Notes under the pieces: model-generated
Told to the model about the DNA's origin: nothing
Seen by the model: only the letters and a program-made list of their open reading frames with translations
The model's database searches: none
Program-made: the position numbers and the translations under genes
From: an uncultured Ruminococcus sp.
Lineage (GTDB): Bacteria; Bacillota; Clostridia; Oscillospirales; Ruminococcaceae
Assembly: GCF_946415235.1 (NCBI RefSeq)
Contig: NZ_CAMKRR010000003.1
Coordinates: forward strand, 49,334 to 113,333
Reading direction: 5' to 3'
DNA length: 64,000 nt
Shown here: positions 24,749-34,059 of the stretch, piece by piece
Layout: every line of letters starts with the position of its first letter
How positions within the stretch are numbered: the first letter of the stretch is position 1

Positions 24749-26665
24749 ATGAAAAAAAGGTCAGCAATCAGTGCTGAAAAGGCTGTTATGCCCGACGTTA
24801 ATTCAATTAAAGAAGCAACAAATGCAGAAGAAAAAGTCAAAAAAGTTCATTTCAAAAGGATCAAGCAGTTAAACGAGAAAAGAAATGAAAATACATCCAA
24901 GTATCCGAAATTCAATACCTTTCTTCTTTTTATTTTCCCTGTTTTCATATGCTTCATGGCAGAGGTCAATCAGGGGAAATACTTTTCATCTTTTTTTAAA
25001 TTCGCAGCGGAAAGGCCGACTGTTATCCTCTTTGACATTCTTATTACTGCGGTTTTATTTGCTTTTCTGCTTTCCTTATTCAAAAAAGGCTGGATAGCAA
25101 TACTGGTACACAGCTTCATATACATGGCTCTGAGTACGACCGAGCTGTTCAAATACGGTACGAACGGAAATCATCTCATATTGTCGGATATGAAGCTGCT
25201 CAGAAGTGTAAAAAGCCTTACCTCATTTGCATATATTAAAATCACGCCGCGACTTATAATCTATTACATCATTGTTATCGCATTTATCCTGCTCTCGGTA
25301 TATTTCAATCCGAAGCTGAAATCGGCACCTATGAAACGCGTTGCTTTTGCCTGTGCATCCGTCATATCTATAGCAGCGCTGATCGTTCTCCCTTCCTTTT
25401 ATAAGCCTGTTTACAAGATCTTTGCTGTAGACACGAAAAGCGCAACGAACTCATTTATACTGAACGAAAAATTTGTACACAATCGCTTTATTGCCTTCCT
25501 TATACAGACCGCAACGGAAAGCTATTCAAACCGTCTCATCGTTCCCAGAGATTACAGTGAAGCCTATATCGATGAAATAATGAATGTAGCTGTTGACGAT
25601 CAGGAGGATTTCAACGGCGGCAAAAAACCGAACGTTATTGTGATAATGAGCGAATCAAATGCTGATTTCCGAGTATTTGACGAATTAAACATAGATAAAA
25701 AATACTATAAAAAATTCGACAAAGCCGTTGCGGAGGGTAAAGGCGGCATTGCTATTACCCCTACATATGCAAGCTGGACAGTCCGCTCAGAGTTTGAGCT
25801 TCTATTCGGTCTGCCTGTCAGAGGTATAAACACTCCGAATATGCCTCAGCGTGAGCTTGCAGACCGTGAACAGCCCGCTCTTGCTCAGTATTATAAAAGC
25901 TGGGGATACAATACTATCTATGTTCACCCGTTCCAGAACAATTTCTACAGCAGATCAAAGATCTACGGTCATTTCGGATTCAAAAAAATGATATATCACG
26001 ATGATTATGAACATACTACGGATTTTACCGTACCTGTTAAGCATTTCGGAACATATGTGGACGACGCGACCGTTTTTGACCAGATAATCAAAGAGATAAA
26101 AATATCCGATCAGCCGATATATCTTCACACAACGACTATGCAGAACCATCAGCCGTATAATCAAGGTGAAGATCCCGAAGATGAATTCACAAATTATCTG
26201 ACATGGATAAGCCATTCATACGATGGCCTTGACGTATTCCTCAAGGAACTGAAAACTATCAATGAACCTGTACTCGTTTTCTTTGTAGGAGATCATTTCC
26301 CATCGCTCCGCGGAGAAACGAGCGTTTATAATCAGCTTGGTCTCAACGGCGAAAACTGCAAGGACCTTTATAAGCAGAAGTACTTCTTCTGGAGCAATTA
26401 CAATGCCGACTTTTCGTGTATCCCCGATCACGAGATCTCTTTCTTCTATATACCTTATGTGATATTCAATATCATAGATGCTCCGAGAGATGCTTTTATT
26501 GAAAAAATGAACGGCTTTATGGATAAACTTCCTGTTTATTCGGATGAATACAACAGTTCTACGCCAAGAGACGATGAACTTGACATTCTTACTATTGACA
26601 GAGTTGTTATGGAAGAATATTCTCCATCTCCGATCCCGGATGATGAGATCACGACTCAGGATTAA
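24749..26665 (+). CDS. LTA synthase family sulfatase (membrane phosphoglycerol transferase-like)
   Basis: A 638-residue membrane protein of the alkaline-phosphatase superfamily. Four or five membrane helices fill residues about 50-220, and an extracellular sulfatase domain follows from about 290. IVIMSESNADF gives a metal-ligand Glu, PTYASWTVRSEFELLFG carries the candidate Thr nucleophile, TTTMQNHQPYN gives a His, and FVGDHFPSL gives the Asp-His pair. LtaS-type enzymes transfer glycerol phosphate from phosphatidylglycerol to a lipid-anchored polymer. The N-terminal 45 residues are basic and cytoplasmic. RBS AAGGA precedes the ATG. Whether it makes LTA or modifies another glycan is open. Confidence 0.87.
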   Translation: MKKRSAISAEKAVMPDVNSIKEATNAEEKVKKVHFKRIKQLNEKRNENTSKYPKFNTFLLFIFPVFICFMAEVNQGKYFSSFFKFAAERPTVILFDILITAVLFAFLLSLFKKGWIAILVHSFIYMALSTTELFKYGTNGNHLILSDMKLLRSVKSLTSFAYIKITPRLIIYYIIVIAFILLSVYFNPKLKSAPMKRVAFACASVISIAALIVLPSFYKPVYKIFAVDTKSATNSFILNEKFVHNRFIAFLIQTATESYSNRLIVPRDYSEAYIDEIMNVAVDDQEDFNGGKKPNVIVIMSESNADFRVFDELNIDKKYYKKFDKAVAEGKGGIAITPTYASWTVRSEFELLFGLPVRGINTPNMPQRELADREQPALAQYYKSWGYNTIYVHPFQNNFYSRSKIYGHFGFKKMIYHDDYEHTTDFTVPVKHFGTYVDDATVFDQIIKEIKISDQPIYLHTTTMQNHQPYNQGEDPEDEFTNYLTWISHSYDGLDVFLKELKTINEPVLVFFVGDHFPSLRGETSVYNQLGLNGENCKDLYKQKYFFWSNYNADFSCIPDHEISFFYIPYVIFNIIDAPRDAFIEKMNGFMDKLPVYSDEYNSSTPRDDELDILTIDRVVMEEYSPSPIPDDEITTQD

Positions 26666-26677
26666 GGAGCACATGGT

Positions 26678-27076
26678 ATGAAAGAACTTGAATTAGGTAT
26701 AACAGGCACATCAGAGCTTACCGTCAGCGACAAAAACCTTGCTGTAAATGTTGGAAGCGGCGGACTTGAAGTATTCTCCACACCGGATATGATCACGCTG
26801 ATGGAAAAAGCTGCCTGCAGCTGCATATCCGAATACCTTGAAAACGACGAGACTTCTGTCGGAACAGAAATAAATGTAAAGCATATCTCAGCTACCCCGA
26901 ACAAAATGAAGGTATGTGCGGAAGCCGAGCTTACGGAAGTAAACGGCAGAGAGCTTGTCTTTTCGGTTAAAGCATATGACGAAGCCAGAGATATCGGTGA
27001 GGGCATACATAAACGCTTTATAGTTTACGGAGAAAAATTTATCTCCAAAGCCAATTCAAAATTAAAGTTAAAGTAA
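26678..27076 (+). CDS. Hot-dog thioesterase family protein (FlK-like)
   Basis: A 132-residue single hot-dog domain. The order LMEKAACSCISEYL, DETSVGTEINVKHIS and VCAEAELTEVNGRELVFSVKAYD followed by GEGIHKRFI matches the fluoroacetyl-CoA-thioesterase-like group widespread in Clostridia. Thr, Glu and His positions equivalent to the FlK catalytic set appear to be present (Thr in DETSVGT, Glu in LMEKA, His in GIHKR). The substrate is unknown; acyl-CoA is expected. AAGGAG precedes the ATG. It follows the sulfatase by 12 nt and ends before a strong terminator. Confidence 0.8.
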   Translation: MKELELGITGTSELTVSDKNLAVNVGSGGLEVFSTPDMITLMEKAACSCISEYLENDETSVGTEINVKHISATPNKMKVCAEAELTEVNGRELVFSVKAYDEARDIGEGIHKRFIVYGEKFISKANSKLKLK

Positions 27077-27115
27077 TAAAAAAGCATATTATGCTCGCTA
27101 ATGCGAACAAATGGG

Positions 27116-27151
27116 AAAGCACCGTTGGTATAAATCTCAACGGTGCTTTTT
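27116..27151 (+). terminator. Terminator after the thioesterase gene
   Basis: AAAGCACCGTTG (27116-27127) pairs with CAACGGTGCTTT (27138-27149), followed by TT. On the minus strand it could also serve the small Cys-rich gene, though without a long U tail. Confidence 0.8.
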
Positions 27152-27180
27152 GATATCAAAATATCCCTGCCAATCCGGCA

Positions 27181-27249
27181 TCAGCAGCAACCGCCGCAGA
27201 TGCTTCTCAGAAGCTCGCAAAGCGACTGAAACCAGTTATTGCAGCACAT
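27181..27249 (-). CDS. 22-residue Cys-rich peptide
   Basis: The ATG at 27249 opens a 22-codon ORF (MCCNNWFQSLCELL then RSICGGCC, stop TGA). Six of the 22 residues are Cys, arranged as CC near the start, two central Cys, and CC at the end. An AGGAAGGGGG run lies 9 nt upstream, and a TTGAAA-17-TATAAT promoter lies about 38 nt upstream. The gene sits alone between two converging or diverging neighbours. It is far below normal gene-calling length. The middle is amphipathic. It could be a metal- or disulfide-binding peptide, or the ORF could be incidental within a small RNA. Confidence 0.5.
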   Translation of the reverse strand: MCCNNWFQSLCELLRSICGGCC

Positions 27250-27286
27250 GAAGCATTGCCCCCTTCCTCTTATGTAGGATAAGGTT

Positions 27287-27315
27287 ATTATAGCAGATTT
27301 CTGCTGTGCTTTCAA
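27287..27315 (-). promoter_or_regulatory. Strong sigma-A promoter for the Cys-rich peptide transcript
   Basis: TTGAAA (27315-27310) and extended -10 TGCTATAAT (hexamer 27292-27287), exact 17-bp spacer. No other gene lies within reach on this strand. Confidence 0.7.
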
Positions 27316-27407
27316 TGCAAAAATACTGGAAGAAAAGGCAGATTTTTGATATTAACGCTCTTTATCTTATACTTCACTTTTTACATGATTGGTCTTTTAA
27401 ATCAGTA

Positions 27408-27974
27408 TCATACAGTCATTTCTCCGAGCTTTTCCAGCGTATCATCAAGTATTTCACGTCTGAGACCGGTAAGCCATTCCGAAAAAAACACTTTATCAAA
27501 AGCATATGTCTTATTAAGCTCCTTTTCGTTTTCCGACCATGTGTCCAGCGGCGATTCATTATGCTGTATCAGAGCTTCAAGCTTGTCAAGTGCGTTATAA
27601 AGCTTTGCTTCCTTTGTCTCTTTCTTATCCATCTCACTGAAAAGCATTGAAAGCTCCTCAGATACCTCAGACGGGAGTTTATCTACCCATTTTTTCAGTA
27701 AAACCTCCTCCTCAGCCCTGTCTGAATCAGTTTTATCAAATGTTGGGATATCACCTGTAAAGCATTCTCCGAGATCATGTATCAGGCACATTTCAATTAC
27801 TTTGCTCATATCTATATCCGTAAATTCATGCTTTAACAAAAAAGCCATCAATGATACACGCCAGCTGTGTTCTGCAACACTTTCCGTTCTTCCTTTGGAA
27901 GTTGTGCAGTGTCTCGGTGTATCCTTCAGTCTTTCTGCAACGTGTAAAATTTCAAGGTATTCTCTTGCGTTCAT
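27408..27974 (-). CDS. HD-domain phosphohydrolase
   Basis: A 188-residue HD protein starting at the ATG at 27974 (GAGGA 8 nt upstream). VAEHSWRVSLMAFLLKHEF gives the first His and CLIHDLGECFTGDIPTFDK the His-Asp pair with following acids. The layout is that of YfbR-like or other nucleotide-directed HD hydrolases. It shares this with the protein at 23978 but is not a recent copy. It lies downstream of asnB past a hairpin. Confidence 0.85.
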   Translation of the reverse strand: MNAREYLEILHVAERLKDTPRHCTTSKGRTESVAEHSWRVSLMAFLLKHEFTDIDMSKVIEMCLIHDLGECFTGDIPTFDKTDSDRAEEEVLLKKWVDKLPSEVSEELSMLFSEMDKKETKEAKLYNALDKLEALIQHNESPLDTWSENEKELNKTYAFDKVFFSEWLTGLRREILDDTLEKLGEMTV

Positions 27975-28010
27975 AGTGTATTCCTCGCTGTTTTTCTCAA
28001 TAAATATCAT

Positions 28011-28045
28011 AGCACCCCTGATAATATATCAAGGGTGCTTTTTCG
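28011..28045. terminator. Hairpin between asnB-like and HD genes
   Basis: A 13-bp stem (28011-28023 with 28027-28039) around a 3-nt loop. The T-run (TTTTTCGTTTT) lies on the plus-strand outgoing side, so it is best suited to stop plus-strand transcription although both adjacent genes are minus. It may still separate the two genes. Confidence 0.65.
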
Positions 28046-28047
28046 TT

Positions 28048-29586
28048 TTATCGTTTTACAAAGTATTCCTCATACCATACAAGGAAAGTATATATAGTCC
28101 ATACCTTGCGCCAGTTATCTGAGTTTCCGCCCACATAATCGTCGAATATGGCATTTATCTCGTCAAGATCAAAGAACTGAGCTGCCATGTCACTTCTGAA
28201 TTTATTACGTACATCAGCGTTATAGCGTTCATCAGCGAGCCATATCCTTATTGGAACAATAAACCCGAGCTTCTTTCTGAATGCTATCTCATCGGGAAGT
28301 ACCTTAGCAGCTGCTGTTCTGAATGCTACCTTGTTCGTCTCATCGTTTACCTTGTACTTTGACGGCATACGTGAAGCTATATCAAATATCCTGCGGTCTG
28401 TAAGGGGCATTCTTATCTCAAGGCCGCAGGCTGTGCTCATTTTATCGACATTGAGGTAAATATCTCCTTCAAGCCAGATCTGGATATCTACATCTGACAT
28501 CTTCGTAAGCGGGTCTAAGCCTTCGGTTTCGTCATAAATATATTTAACAAGATTTATCGGGAGCACATTCGGATCGTAATGCTTAAGTATCCTCAGCTTT
28601 TCGTCCTCTTTCATTATATTGGTGTTTCCGACATAGAAAGTCTTGAGATTTTCGCCGTAGCGCTCGGCATTGCGGTACATATTGTATCCGCCGAAGAATT
28701 CGTCGGCGCCCTCGCCCGAATAACAAAGTTTTGTATGCTCGGCAGTCGCCTTGCAGCCCAGTGTAAATACGATCGCGGAAGCATCTCCGAGAGGCTGCTC
28801 CATATTATACATTACGAACGGAACTATATCAAAGAAATCCTTTGGCTGTATATTTGCCACACTGTGCTCGACATTAAGAAGCTCCGCAGTCTTTGAGGCG
28901 ATTCGTGATTCATCAAACCTTTCTTCGTCATATCCGCATGAATCTGCTCTTTTAGCATCGGACATCGCAAGAACGTACGAAGAATCAACTCCTCCCGACA
29001 AGAAGGACTCGGCAACCTCATTGTCATCCTTCACTTCGGGGAAAATACTCTTTAATGTTTCATGTATCTCGTCAGCCCATTCATCAAGTGATTTTGAATC
29101 ATCAGGCTTGAATGTGGGTGTCCAGTAGCGTCCGATGTTCAATACGCCGTCCCTGAATTCAAGCCAGTGACCGGGCATGAGCTTTTTAACGCCCTTAAAG
29201 AATGTGTCTTCTCCCGCAACATAAGTCAGAGTCATATATATCTGGAGCATATCAACATTGAGCTCCTTGGCAAAACCTTCCTGACCGATGATCCTGCTTA
29301 TGTTTGTTCCGCACAGAAGCCTGTTATCCTTTGTAATGTAATAATAAAACGGTTTTGTTCCGAAATGGTCTCTGAGGCAGAAATACTTATTTTCATCGGT
29401 ATCGAAAAGGGCAAATGCAAACATTCCGTAAATATGGTCTGCCATTTCCCTCCCCCATTTTTTATATGCCCCGATGATAATTTCATTTTCTCTTTCTTCG
29501 CGTGAAAGACAGGAATCTATGCTGAGTTCACTGCAAAGTTCATGCCAATTGCGTATATGTCCTCTGTAATCGCAGATATTGATCAA
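28048..29586 (-). CDS. Asparagine synthetase-like protein lacking the glutaminase N-terminus
   Basis: A 512-residue protein with an intact synthetase domain: the PP-loop SFLSGGVDSSY near residue 192 binds ATP, and CYSGEGADEFFGGY near residue 285 is conserved. The N-terminus begins at the level of the glutaminase NGEIYN block, so the catalytic Cys that should be residue 2 and the HRGPD region are missing. The TTG start at 29586 has AGAGGTG 7 nt before it, and gpsA ends only 50 nt upstream, leaving no room for a longer version. It may use ammonia, need a separate glutaminase, or amidate another substrate. Full-length AsnB proteins are usually 550-630 residues. Confidence 0.82.
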   Translation of the reverse strand: MINICDYRGHIRNWHELCSELSIDSCLSREERENEIIIGAYKKWGREMADHIYGMFAFALFDTDENKYFCLRDHFGTKPFYYYITKDNRLLCGTNISRIIGQEGFAKELNVDMLQIYMTLTYVAGEDTFFKGVKKLMPGHWLEFRDGVLNIGRYWTPTFKPDDSKSLDEWADEIHETLKSIFPEVKDDNEVAESFLSGGVDSSYVLAMSDAKRADSCGYDEERFDESRIASKTAELLNVEHSVANIQPKDFFDIVPFVMYNMEQPLGDASAIVFTLGCKATAEHTKLCYSGEGADEFFGGYNMYRNAERYGENLKTFYVGNTNIMKEDEKLRILKHYDPNVLPINLVKYIYDETEGLDPLTKMSDVDIQIWLEGDIYLNVDKMSTACGLEIRMPLTDRRIFDIASRMPSKYKVNDETNKVAFRTAAAKVLPDEIAFRKKLGFIVPIRIWLADERYNADVRNKFRSDMAAQFFDLDEINAIFDDYVGGNSDNWRKVWTIYTFLVWYEEYFVKR

Positions 29587-29636
29587 TTAATTTCACCTCT
29601 TGATTAGTGTATATCGGTTATTGAGTTCGCATTATA

Positions 29637-30632
29637 TTATAATATTTCTTCCGAGTTAAGGGGGCGTTTCATTAGTGCACCGAGAGCAAGTCTCACATCG
29701 CCTCCGTTGAACAGCACCTCGTTAAGCTGTTCTGTGATAGGCATTGACACATTCATTTTCTTTGCCAGTGAACAAGCCGCCTTACAGCAGAAATATCCTT
29801 CTACGGTGCCCACACGCTCGACAGCTTCCTCGGGTGACACGCCCTGTCCAATAAGGATACCTGCACGTCTGTTGCGGCTGTGCATACTTGTACAGGTAAC
29901 TATCAGATCGCCGATGCCCGTAAGTCCGCTGAATGTTGCTGCATCAGCTCCGCAGGCCTTGCCAAGACGAGCTATCTCATGGATACCTCTCGTCATTAAA
30001 GCAGCCTTTGTGTTATCGCCGTAGCCGAGTCCGTCGCATATTCCCACGCAAAGAGCGATGATATTCTTCAAAGCACCGCCTATTTCGCAGCCTTTAACGT
30101 CATCATTAAGATATATCCTGAGATATTCGTTGCCGAATTCACGCTGAACATACTCGGCAGCCTCATGGTTATGAGAAGCTGCAACTATCGTAGTCGGAAC
30201 ACATCTTGCCACCTCTTCCGCGTGAGAAGGACCTGAAAGCACGACCATTTTGTCAGTTTTTATCTCTTCACATATCACTTCACTGAGAGTTTTAAGGCTT
30301 CCCTCTTCAAGGCCCTTTCCTGTATTTACAACTACCATTTTATCGTCAACATACGGAGCTGCCGCTTTCGCAACATCCCTGACAAATGATGAAGGGATAC
30401 CGAAAAGCAGCATATCGCAGCCTTTTACGCATGAAATATCGCTTGTCATAGCAATACTCTCCGATACAGGAACTCCGGGAAGCTTCTGAACGTGTTCTCC
30501 GTGCGAGCGGATATCATCTATCTCAGACTGAAACTTAGACCATACTGTTACCTTATGCTTACCACAGTGTTCAGCCATTATTGCAAGACTGAGACCAAAT
30601 CCGCCCGAACCAAGTATAACTATATTTGCCAT
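29637..30632 (-). CDS. gpsA: Glycerol-3-phosphate dehydrogenase [NAD(P)+]
   Basis: GpsA reduces dihydroxyacetone phosphate to sn-glycerol-3-phosphate for phospholipid synthesis. The 331-residue length is standard. The Rossmann loop is ILGSGGFGLSLA (residues 5-16). The catalytic Lys is in CEIGGALKNIIAL near residue 190, and TFSGLTGIGDLIVTCTS is the conserved C-terminal domain block. It lies 23 nt after plsY, so product and user are co-expressed. Confidence 0.95.
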   Translation of the reverse strand: MANIVILGSGGFGLSLAIMAEHCGKHKVTVWSKFQSEIDDIRSHGEHVQKLPGVPVSESIAMTSDISCVKGCDMLLFGIPSSFVRDVAKAAAPYVDDKMVVVNTGKGLEEGSLKTLSEVICEEIKTDKMVVLSGPSHAEEVARCVPTTIVAASHNHEAAEYVQREFGNEYLRIYLNDDVKGCEIGGALKNIIALCVGICDGLGYGDNTKAALMTRGIHEIARLGKACGADAATFSGLTGIGDLIVTCTSMHSRNRRAGILIGQGVSPEEAVERVGTVEGYFCCKAACSLAKKMNVSMPITEQLNEVLFNGGDVRLALGALMKRPLNSEEIL

Positions 30633-30655
30633 ACCGATAAACTCCTCTCAATATA

Positions 30656-31336
30656 TCAGTCTCTGCTTATTTCTATGTGATGGAATGAGAATTTATTCTC
30701 ATTCCCGTCGATAAGCCTCTGAATATTTGAGCGATGCATCCAGATAACTATCGCTGCCATTGGTATCGACAGCAGCATATACAGAAAACTCCTGCCAACA
30801 GTATATTCGTCAACTACAAGCGACATGAGCAGAGTCGCAAGAGGACAGTATGCAGTTGAAATAATGGACGAAAGTGAAACATACTTTGAAATTGCAAGCA
30901 TGACAACAAATATCGCAAGAAGTGCAATGAATACTTTGTAATCTATAGCAATAAATGAAGCAGCGCCGACAAGAACGCCCTTTCCGCCCTTAAATCCGTA
31001 ATATATCGGGAAAATATGACCAATTATCGCAAAAAAGCCAGCTATGTATCCTATGTAATGGGTATCATTTCCCGGCATAAGCCCTGCCTGTAAAAGATGA
31101 CAGAAAAATCTTGCAAGCACAACGGCTATAATGCCTTTCAAAAGGTCTCCGATGAGGGTAAGCAGGGCACAGTTTTTGCCTGCACATCTGAATGTATTGG
31201 TAAGTCCCGCGTTTTTGCTGCCCATGTCACGAATATCTCTTCCTGTCATCATTCTGACAACAATTATGGAGAAATTAAGACTTCCGAGAAAATAACCGAG
31301 ACCCGCACTGATAAGTATTGCAAAAAACACCTTCAT
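30656..31336 (-). CDS. plsY: Glycerol-3-phosphate acyltransferase PlsY
   Basis: PlsY moves an acyl group from acyl-phosphate to glycerol-3-phosphate at the membrane. The 226-residue protein has five or more membrane helices and the three family motifs: GSLNFSIIVVRMMTGRDIRDMGSKNAG.TN (about residues 18-50), GFKGGKGVLVG (about 107) and the C-terminal region. The start overlaps the der stop by one base. The der-plsY-gpsA order is common in Clostridia. Confidence 0.95.
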   Translation of the reverse strand: MKVFFAILISAGLGYFLGSLNFSIIVVRMMTGRDIRDMGSKNAGLTNTFRCAGKNCALLTLIGDLLKGIIAVVLARFFCHLLQAGLMPGNDTHYIGYIAGFFAIIGHIFPIYYGFKGGKGVLVGAASFIAIDYKVFIALLAIFVVMLAISKYVSLSSIISTAYCPLATLLMSLVVDEYTVGRSFLYMLLSIPMAAIVIWMHRSNIQRLIDGNENKFSFHHIEISRD

Positions 31337-32664
31337 TATTTATCATTCCCTCCTCTTTCACGAACTATGAAACGAACAGGAGTTCCTTCAAGTCCGAATG
31401 TAGAGCGTATTTGGTTTTCAATATATCTTCTGTATGAAAAATGGAACAGATCAGCTCTGTTGACAAACGTAACAAATGTCGGAGGCTTTGTGGACGGCTG
31501 AGTCATATAGTATATCTTCAGCCTCCTTCCCTTATCCGACGGCGGCTGGACTCTTGTAGTCGCATATGCAAGAACATCGTTCAGCATACCTGTTGAGATC
31601 CTCATACTGTTCTGCTCAAAGGTATATTTGATAAGTTCATAAAGCTTGTTGATACGCTGTCCTGTCTTTGCGGAAATAAAAACAAAAGGGACATATGACA
31701 TAAAACTGAAATCGTTTTCGAGCTTTGTTCTGAATTCCTGCATGGTCTTATCGTCTTTCTCAACAAGATCCCACTTATTTACAGCTACAACACAGGCTTT
31801 TCCCTGTTCATGAGCATATCCTGCAACCTTTGAATCCTGTTCGGTAAATCCTTCTGTTGCGTCAAGCATTATAACACACACATCAGCTCGGTCAACCGCC
31901 ATATAAGCCCTGAGAACGCTGAAATGCTCGACCTTTTCGGTCACCTTTGATTTCTTTCGTATACCTGCCGTATCAATAAAAACGAATTTACCGTATTCGT
32001 TTTCGATGACCGTATCCGTTGAATCACGGGTAGTTCCTGCGATATCGGAAACAATAACGCGCTCCTCTCCTGCTATTTTATTGATAAGAGAGGATTTTCC
32101 CGCATTCGGCTTTCCTATGACAGCAACTTTTATGTGATCCTCGTCATATTCGGTATCTTCACTGTCAGGAAGGCTTTCATAGACCTTGTCCAGCATATCT
32201 CCCGTACCGTGACCGTGTACAGACGATATGGGATACGGATCGCCCAGTCCGAGATTATAGAACTCATATAATTCCAAGGGCGGATCTCCGAGATTATCTA
32301 CCTTATTTACTGCAAGTACAACAGGTTTTCCACTTTTCAGAAGCATCTGTGCAACTGCATAATCATCAGCCGTAACACCGCAGCGTATATCTGTAACAAA
32401 AACGATAACGTCTGCTTTTTCAATAGCAAGCTCGGACTGTCTCCTCATCTGTGCAAGTATAACATCGTTACTGTCAGGCTCGATACCTCCTGTATCAACT
32501 ACCATGAACTCCTTGCCGCGCCACTCGCATTTTGAGTAAATACGGTCTCTTGTAACACCGGGAGTGTCTTCAACAATTGAGAGCCGCTGTCCGATAAGCT
32601 TGTTAAAAAGCGTTGATTTACCAACATTCGGACGTCCGATAACAGCAACTATCGGTAAAGCCAT
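31336..32664 (-). CDS. der: Ribosome-associated GTPase Der (EngA)
   Basis: Der is an essential 50S-assembly GTPase with two tandem G domains. The 442-residue protein shows GRPNVGKST (residue 10) with DTPG, DTGG and NKVD in the first domain, and GKPNAGKSS (about 182) with DTAGIRKK and NKWDL in the second, followed by a KH-like domain. AGGAG precedes the ATG. Confidence 0.97.
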   Translation of the reverse strand: MALPIVAVIGRPNVGKSTLFNKLIGQRLSIVEDTPGVTRDRIYSKCEWRGKEFMVVDTGGIEPDSNDVILAQMRRQSELAIEKADVIVFVTDIRCGVTADDYAVAQMLLKSGKPVVLAVNKVDNLGDPPLELYEFYNLGLGDPYPISSVHGHGTGDMLDKVYESLPDSEDTEYDEDHIKVAVIGKPNAGKSSLINKIAGEERVIVSDIAGTTRDSTDTVIENEYGKFVFIDTAGIRKKSKVTEKVEHFSVLRAYMAVDRADVCVIMLDATEGFTEQDSKVAGYAHEQGKACVVAVNKWDLVEKDDKTMQEFRTKLENDFSFMSYVPFVFISAKTGQRINKLYELIKYTFEQNSMRISTGMLNDVLAYATTRVQPPSDKGRRLKIYYMTQPSTKPPTFVTFVNRADLFHFSYRRYIENQIRSTFGLEGTPVRFIVRERGGNDK

Positions 32665-32710
32665 TTCCGCATCTCCTTTCTTCCGATAAAATAGAAATAT
32701 CTATAAAAAA

Positions 32711-32739
32711 AACATATTGTTTCTTATTTTCAAGGTCAA
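32711..32739 (-). promoter_or_regulatory. Possible promoter for der-plsY-gpsA
   Basis: TTGACC (32739-32734) and TATGTT (32716-32711), 17-bp spacer, about 47 nt before der. The -10 match is moderate. Confidence 0.45.
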
Positions 32740-32757
32740 TATTATAATCCGATCTTT

Positions 32758-34059
32758 TCAGTATGAGATCCCCATTATTGCATCAAGGAGCTCATATCCG
32801 TCACTTGGCGTCGTTCTTATTTCCACGTTGAGAGCTTTCTCAACGTCCTCTATAGTTAGATCGTCAAGGAAAACGTCAGAATCGCGCCTTATCATAGCCT
32901 GTGATAGCAGCAGATTATCTCCGAGATCATTGCCTTTAAGCTGCGCTATAAGGTCCTGAGCCGTTATCAGCCCCGTAACAGTGATAGTTTCTCCGAAAAA
33001 ATCGTTTCTTATCCTGTATACATCGCACTTCAGCAAAGGGAACCTGTCCTCAGCCATTTTTGCCAGCATATTTATAGTTCCGTGAGCAGAATAACCTGTA
33101 GCAATGGATACATGGCGCTCTTCGCCTTCCCATTCAGCCATATCAAGTGCTTTTTCAAATTCGTCAATAAGCGAACGAAGCATTCCGACTCCGTTTTCAT
33201 ACTGTGAAAAATCCTCATAGGCTTCCATTGGCGGAAGCTCTCTTTCCGCTATGAGATAGAACTCGTCCGATGGAAAAACAGTTCTTGTCCCGAATTTTTT
33301 GAGGAATTTCTGCTGAAATTCTTCAATTATATCAATAGTCTCCCCTGCACCTTTTTTATCAAAGCTTTCAAGGGGGTAAAGTCCCTGACGGAATTTGGTG
33401 ACTCCAACAGGCACAACCGCCATACTTGTGATATTTGGCATAAGCTCACCAAGATCTCTGAGAGACCTCCTCAGCTCGTCTCCGTCATTGAGCCCCGGAC
33501 AGCAAACTATCTGACAATTGAGCTTTATGCCGTTTTCGGCAAGCTGTCTGATAAATTTAAGCTTTTCGCCCGCAAAACGGTTATGCATCATTTTGACTCT
33601 GAGCTCGGGATTTGTCGTATGCACAGAAACATTGATATTGAGCTTCATTTCGATAATACGGTCGATATCTTCCTGTTTCATATTGGTAAGAGTTACATAA
33701 TTCCCCTGTAAAAAAGATAATCTTGCATCATCATCTTTGAAATACAGCGTTTCTCTCATACCGGGCGGCATCTGATCAATAAAGCAGAAAACGCATTTAT
33801 TGCTGCATGACTGCTTCTGATCCATAAGAAAAGTCTCGAATTCAAGCCCGAGGTCATCGTATTCATCCTTTTTTATCTCAATAACCAAAGGAGCGTCATC
33901 ACGTTCAAGCTCGAGAGCAATATCCGTATCGGCAGCATAATACATATAGTCAAGGACATCCTTTATGTCATGACCATTTATTTTAACGAGAGTATCGCCG
34001 TTTTTTACTCCCGCTCTTTCAGCAGGAGAGCCATGCATAATGCCGTTGATCTTAACCAT
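32758..34059 (-). CDS. DUF512 family protein (PDZ domain plus radical SAM)
   Basis: A 433-residue cytoplasmic protein. Residues 1-60 form a PDZ domain (GSPAERAGVKNGDTLVKING). A radical SAM-like core follows with CSNKCVFCFIDQMP near residue 84, giving the C-x3-C-x2-C motif, and the DUF512 domain forms the C-terminal half with LAPVxVGxTxxR-like VVPVGVTKFR near 213. The family usually neighbours der, as here. The function is unknown. A short upstream ORF (34052-34099) overlaps its start by 8 nt. GGAG lies about 8 nt before the ATG. Confidence 0.9.
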   Translation of the reverse strand: MVKINGIMHGSPAERAGVKNGDTLVKINGHDIKDVLDYMYYAADTDIALELERDDAPLVIEIKKDEYDDLGLEFETFLMDQKQSCSNKCVFCFIDQMPPGMRETLYFKDDDARLSFLQGNYVTLTNMKQEDIDRIIEMKLNINVSVHTTNPELRVKMMHNRFAGEKLKFIRQLAENGIKLNCQIVCCPGLNDGDELRRSLRDLGELMPNITSMAVVPVGVTKFRQGLYPLESFDKKGAGETIDIIEEFQQKFLKKFGTRTVFPSDEFYLIAERELPPMEAYEDFSQYENGVGMLRSLIDEFEKALDMAEWEGEERHVSIATGYSAHGTINMLAKMAEDRFPLLKCDVYRIRNDFFGETITVTGLITAQDLIAQLKGNDLGDNLLLSQAMIRRDSDVFLDDLTIEDVEKALNVEIRTTPSDGYELLDAIMGISY

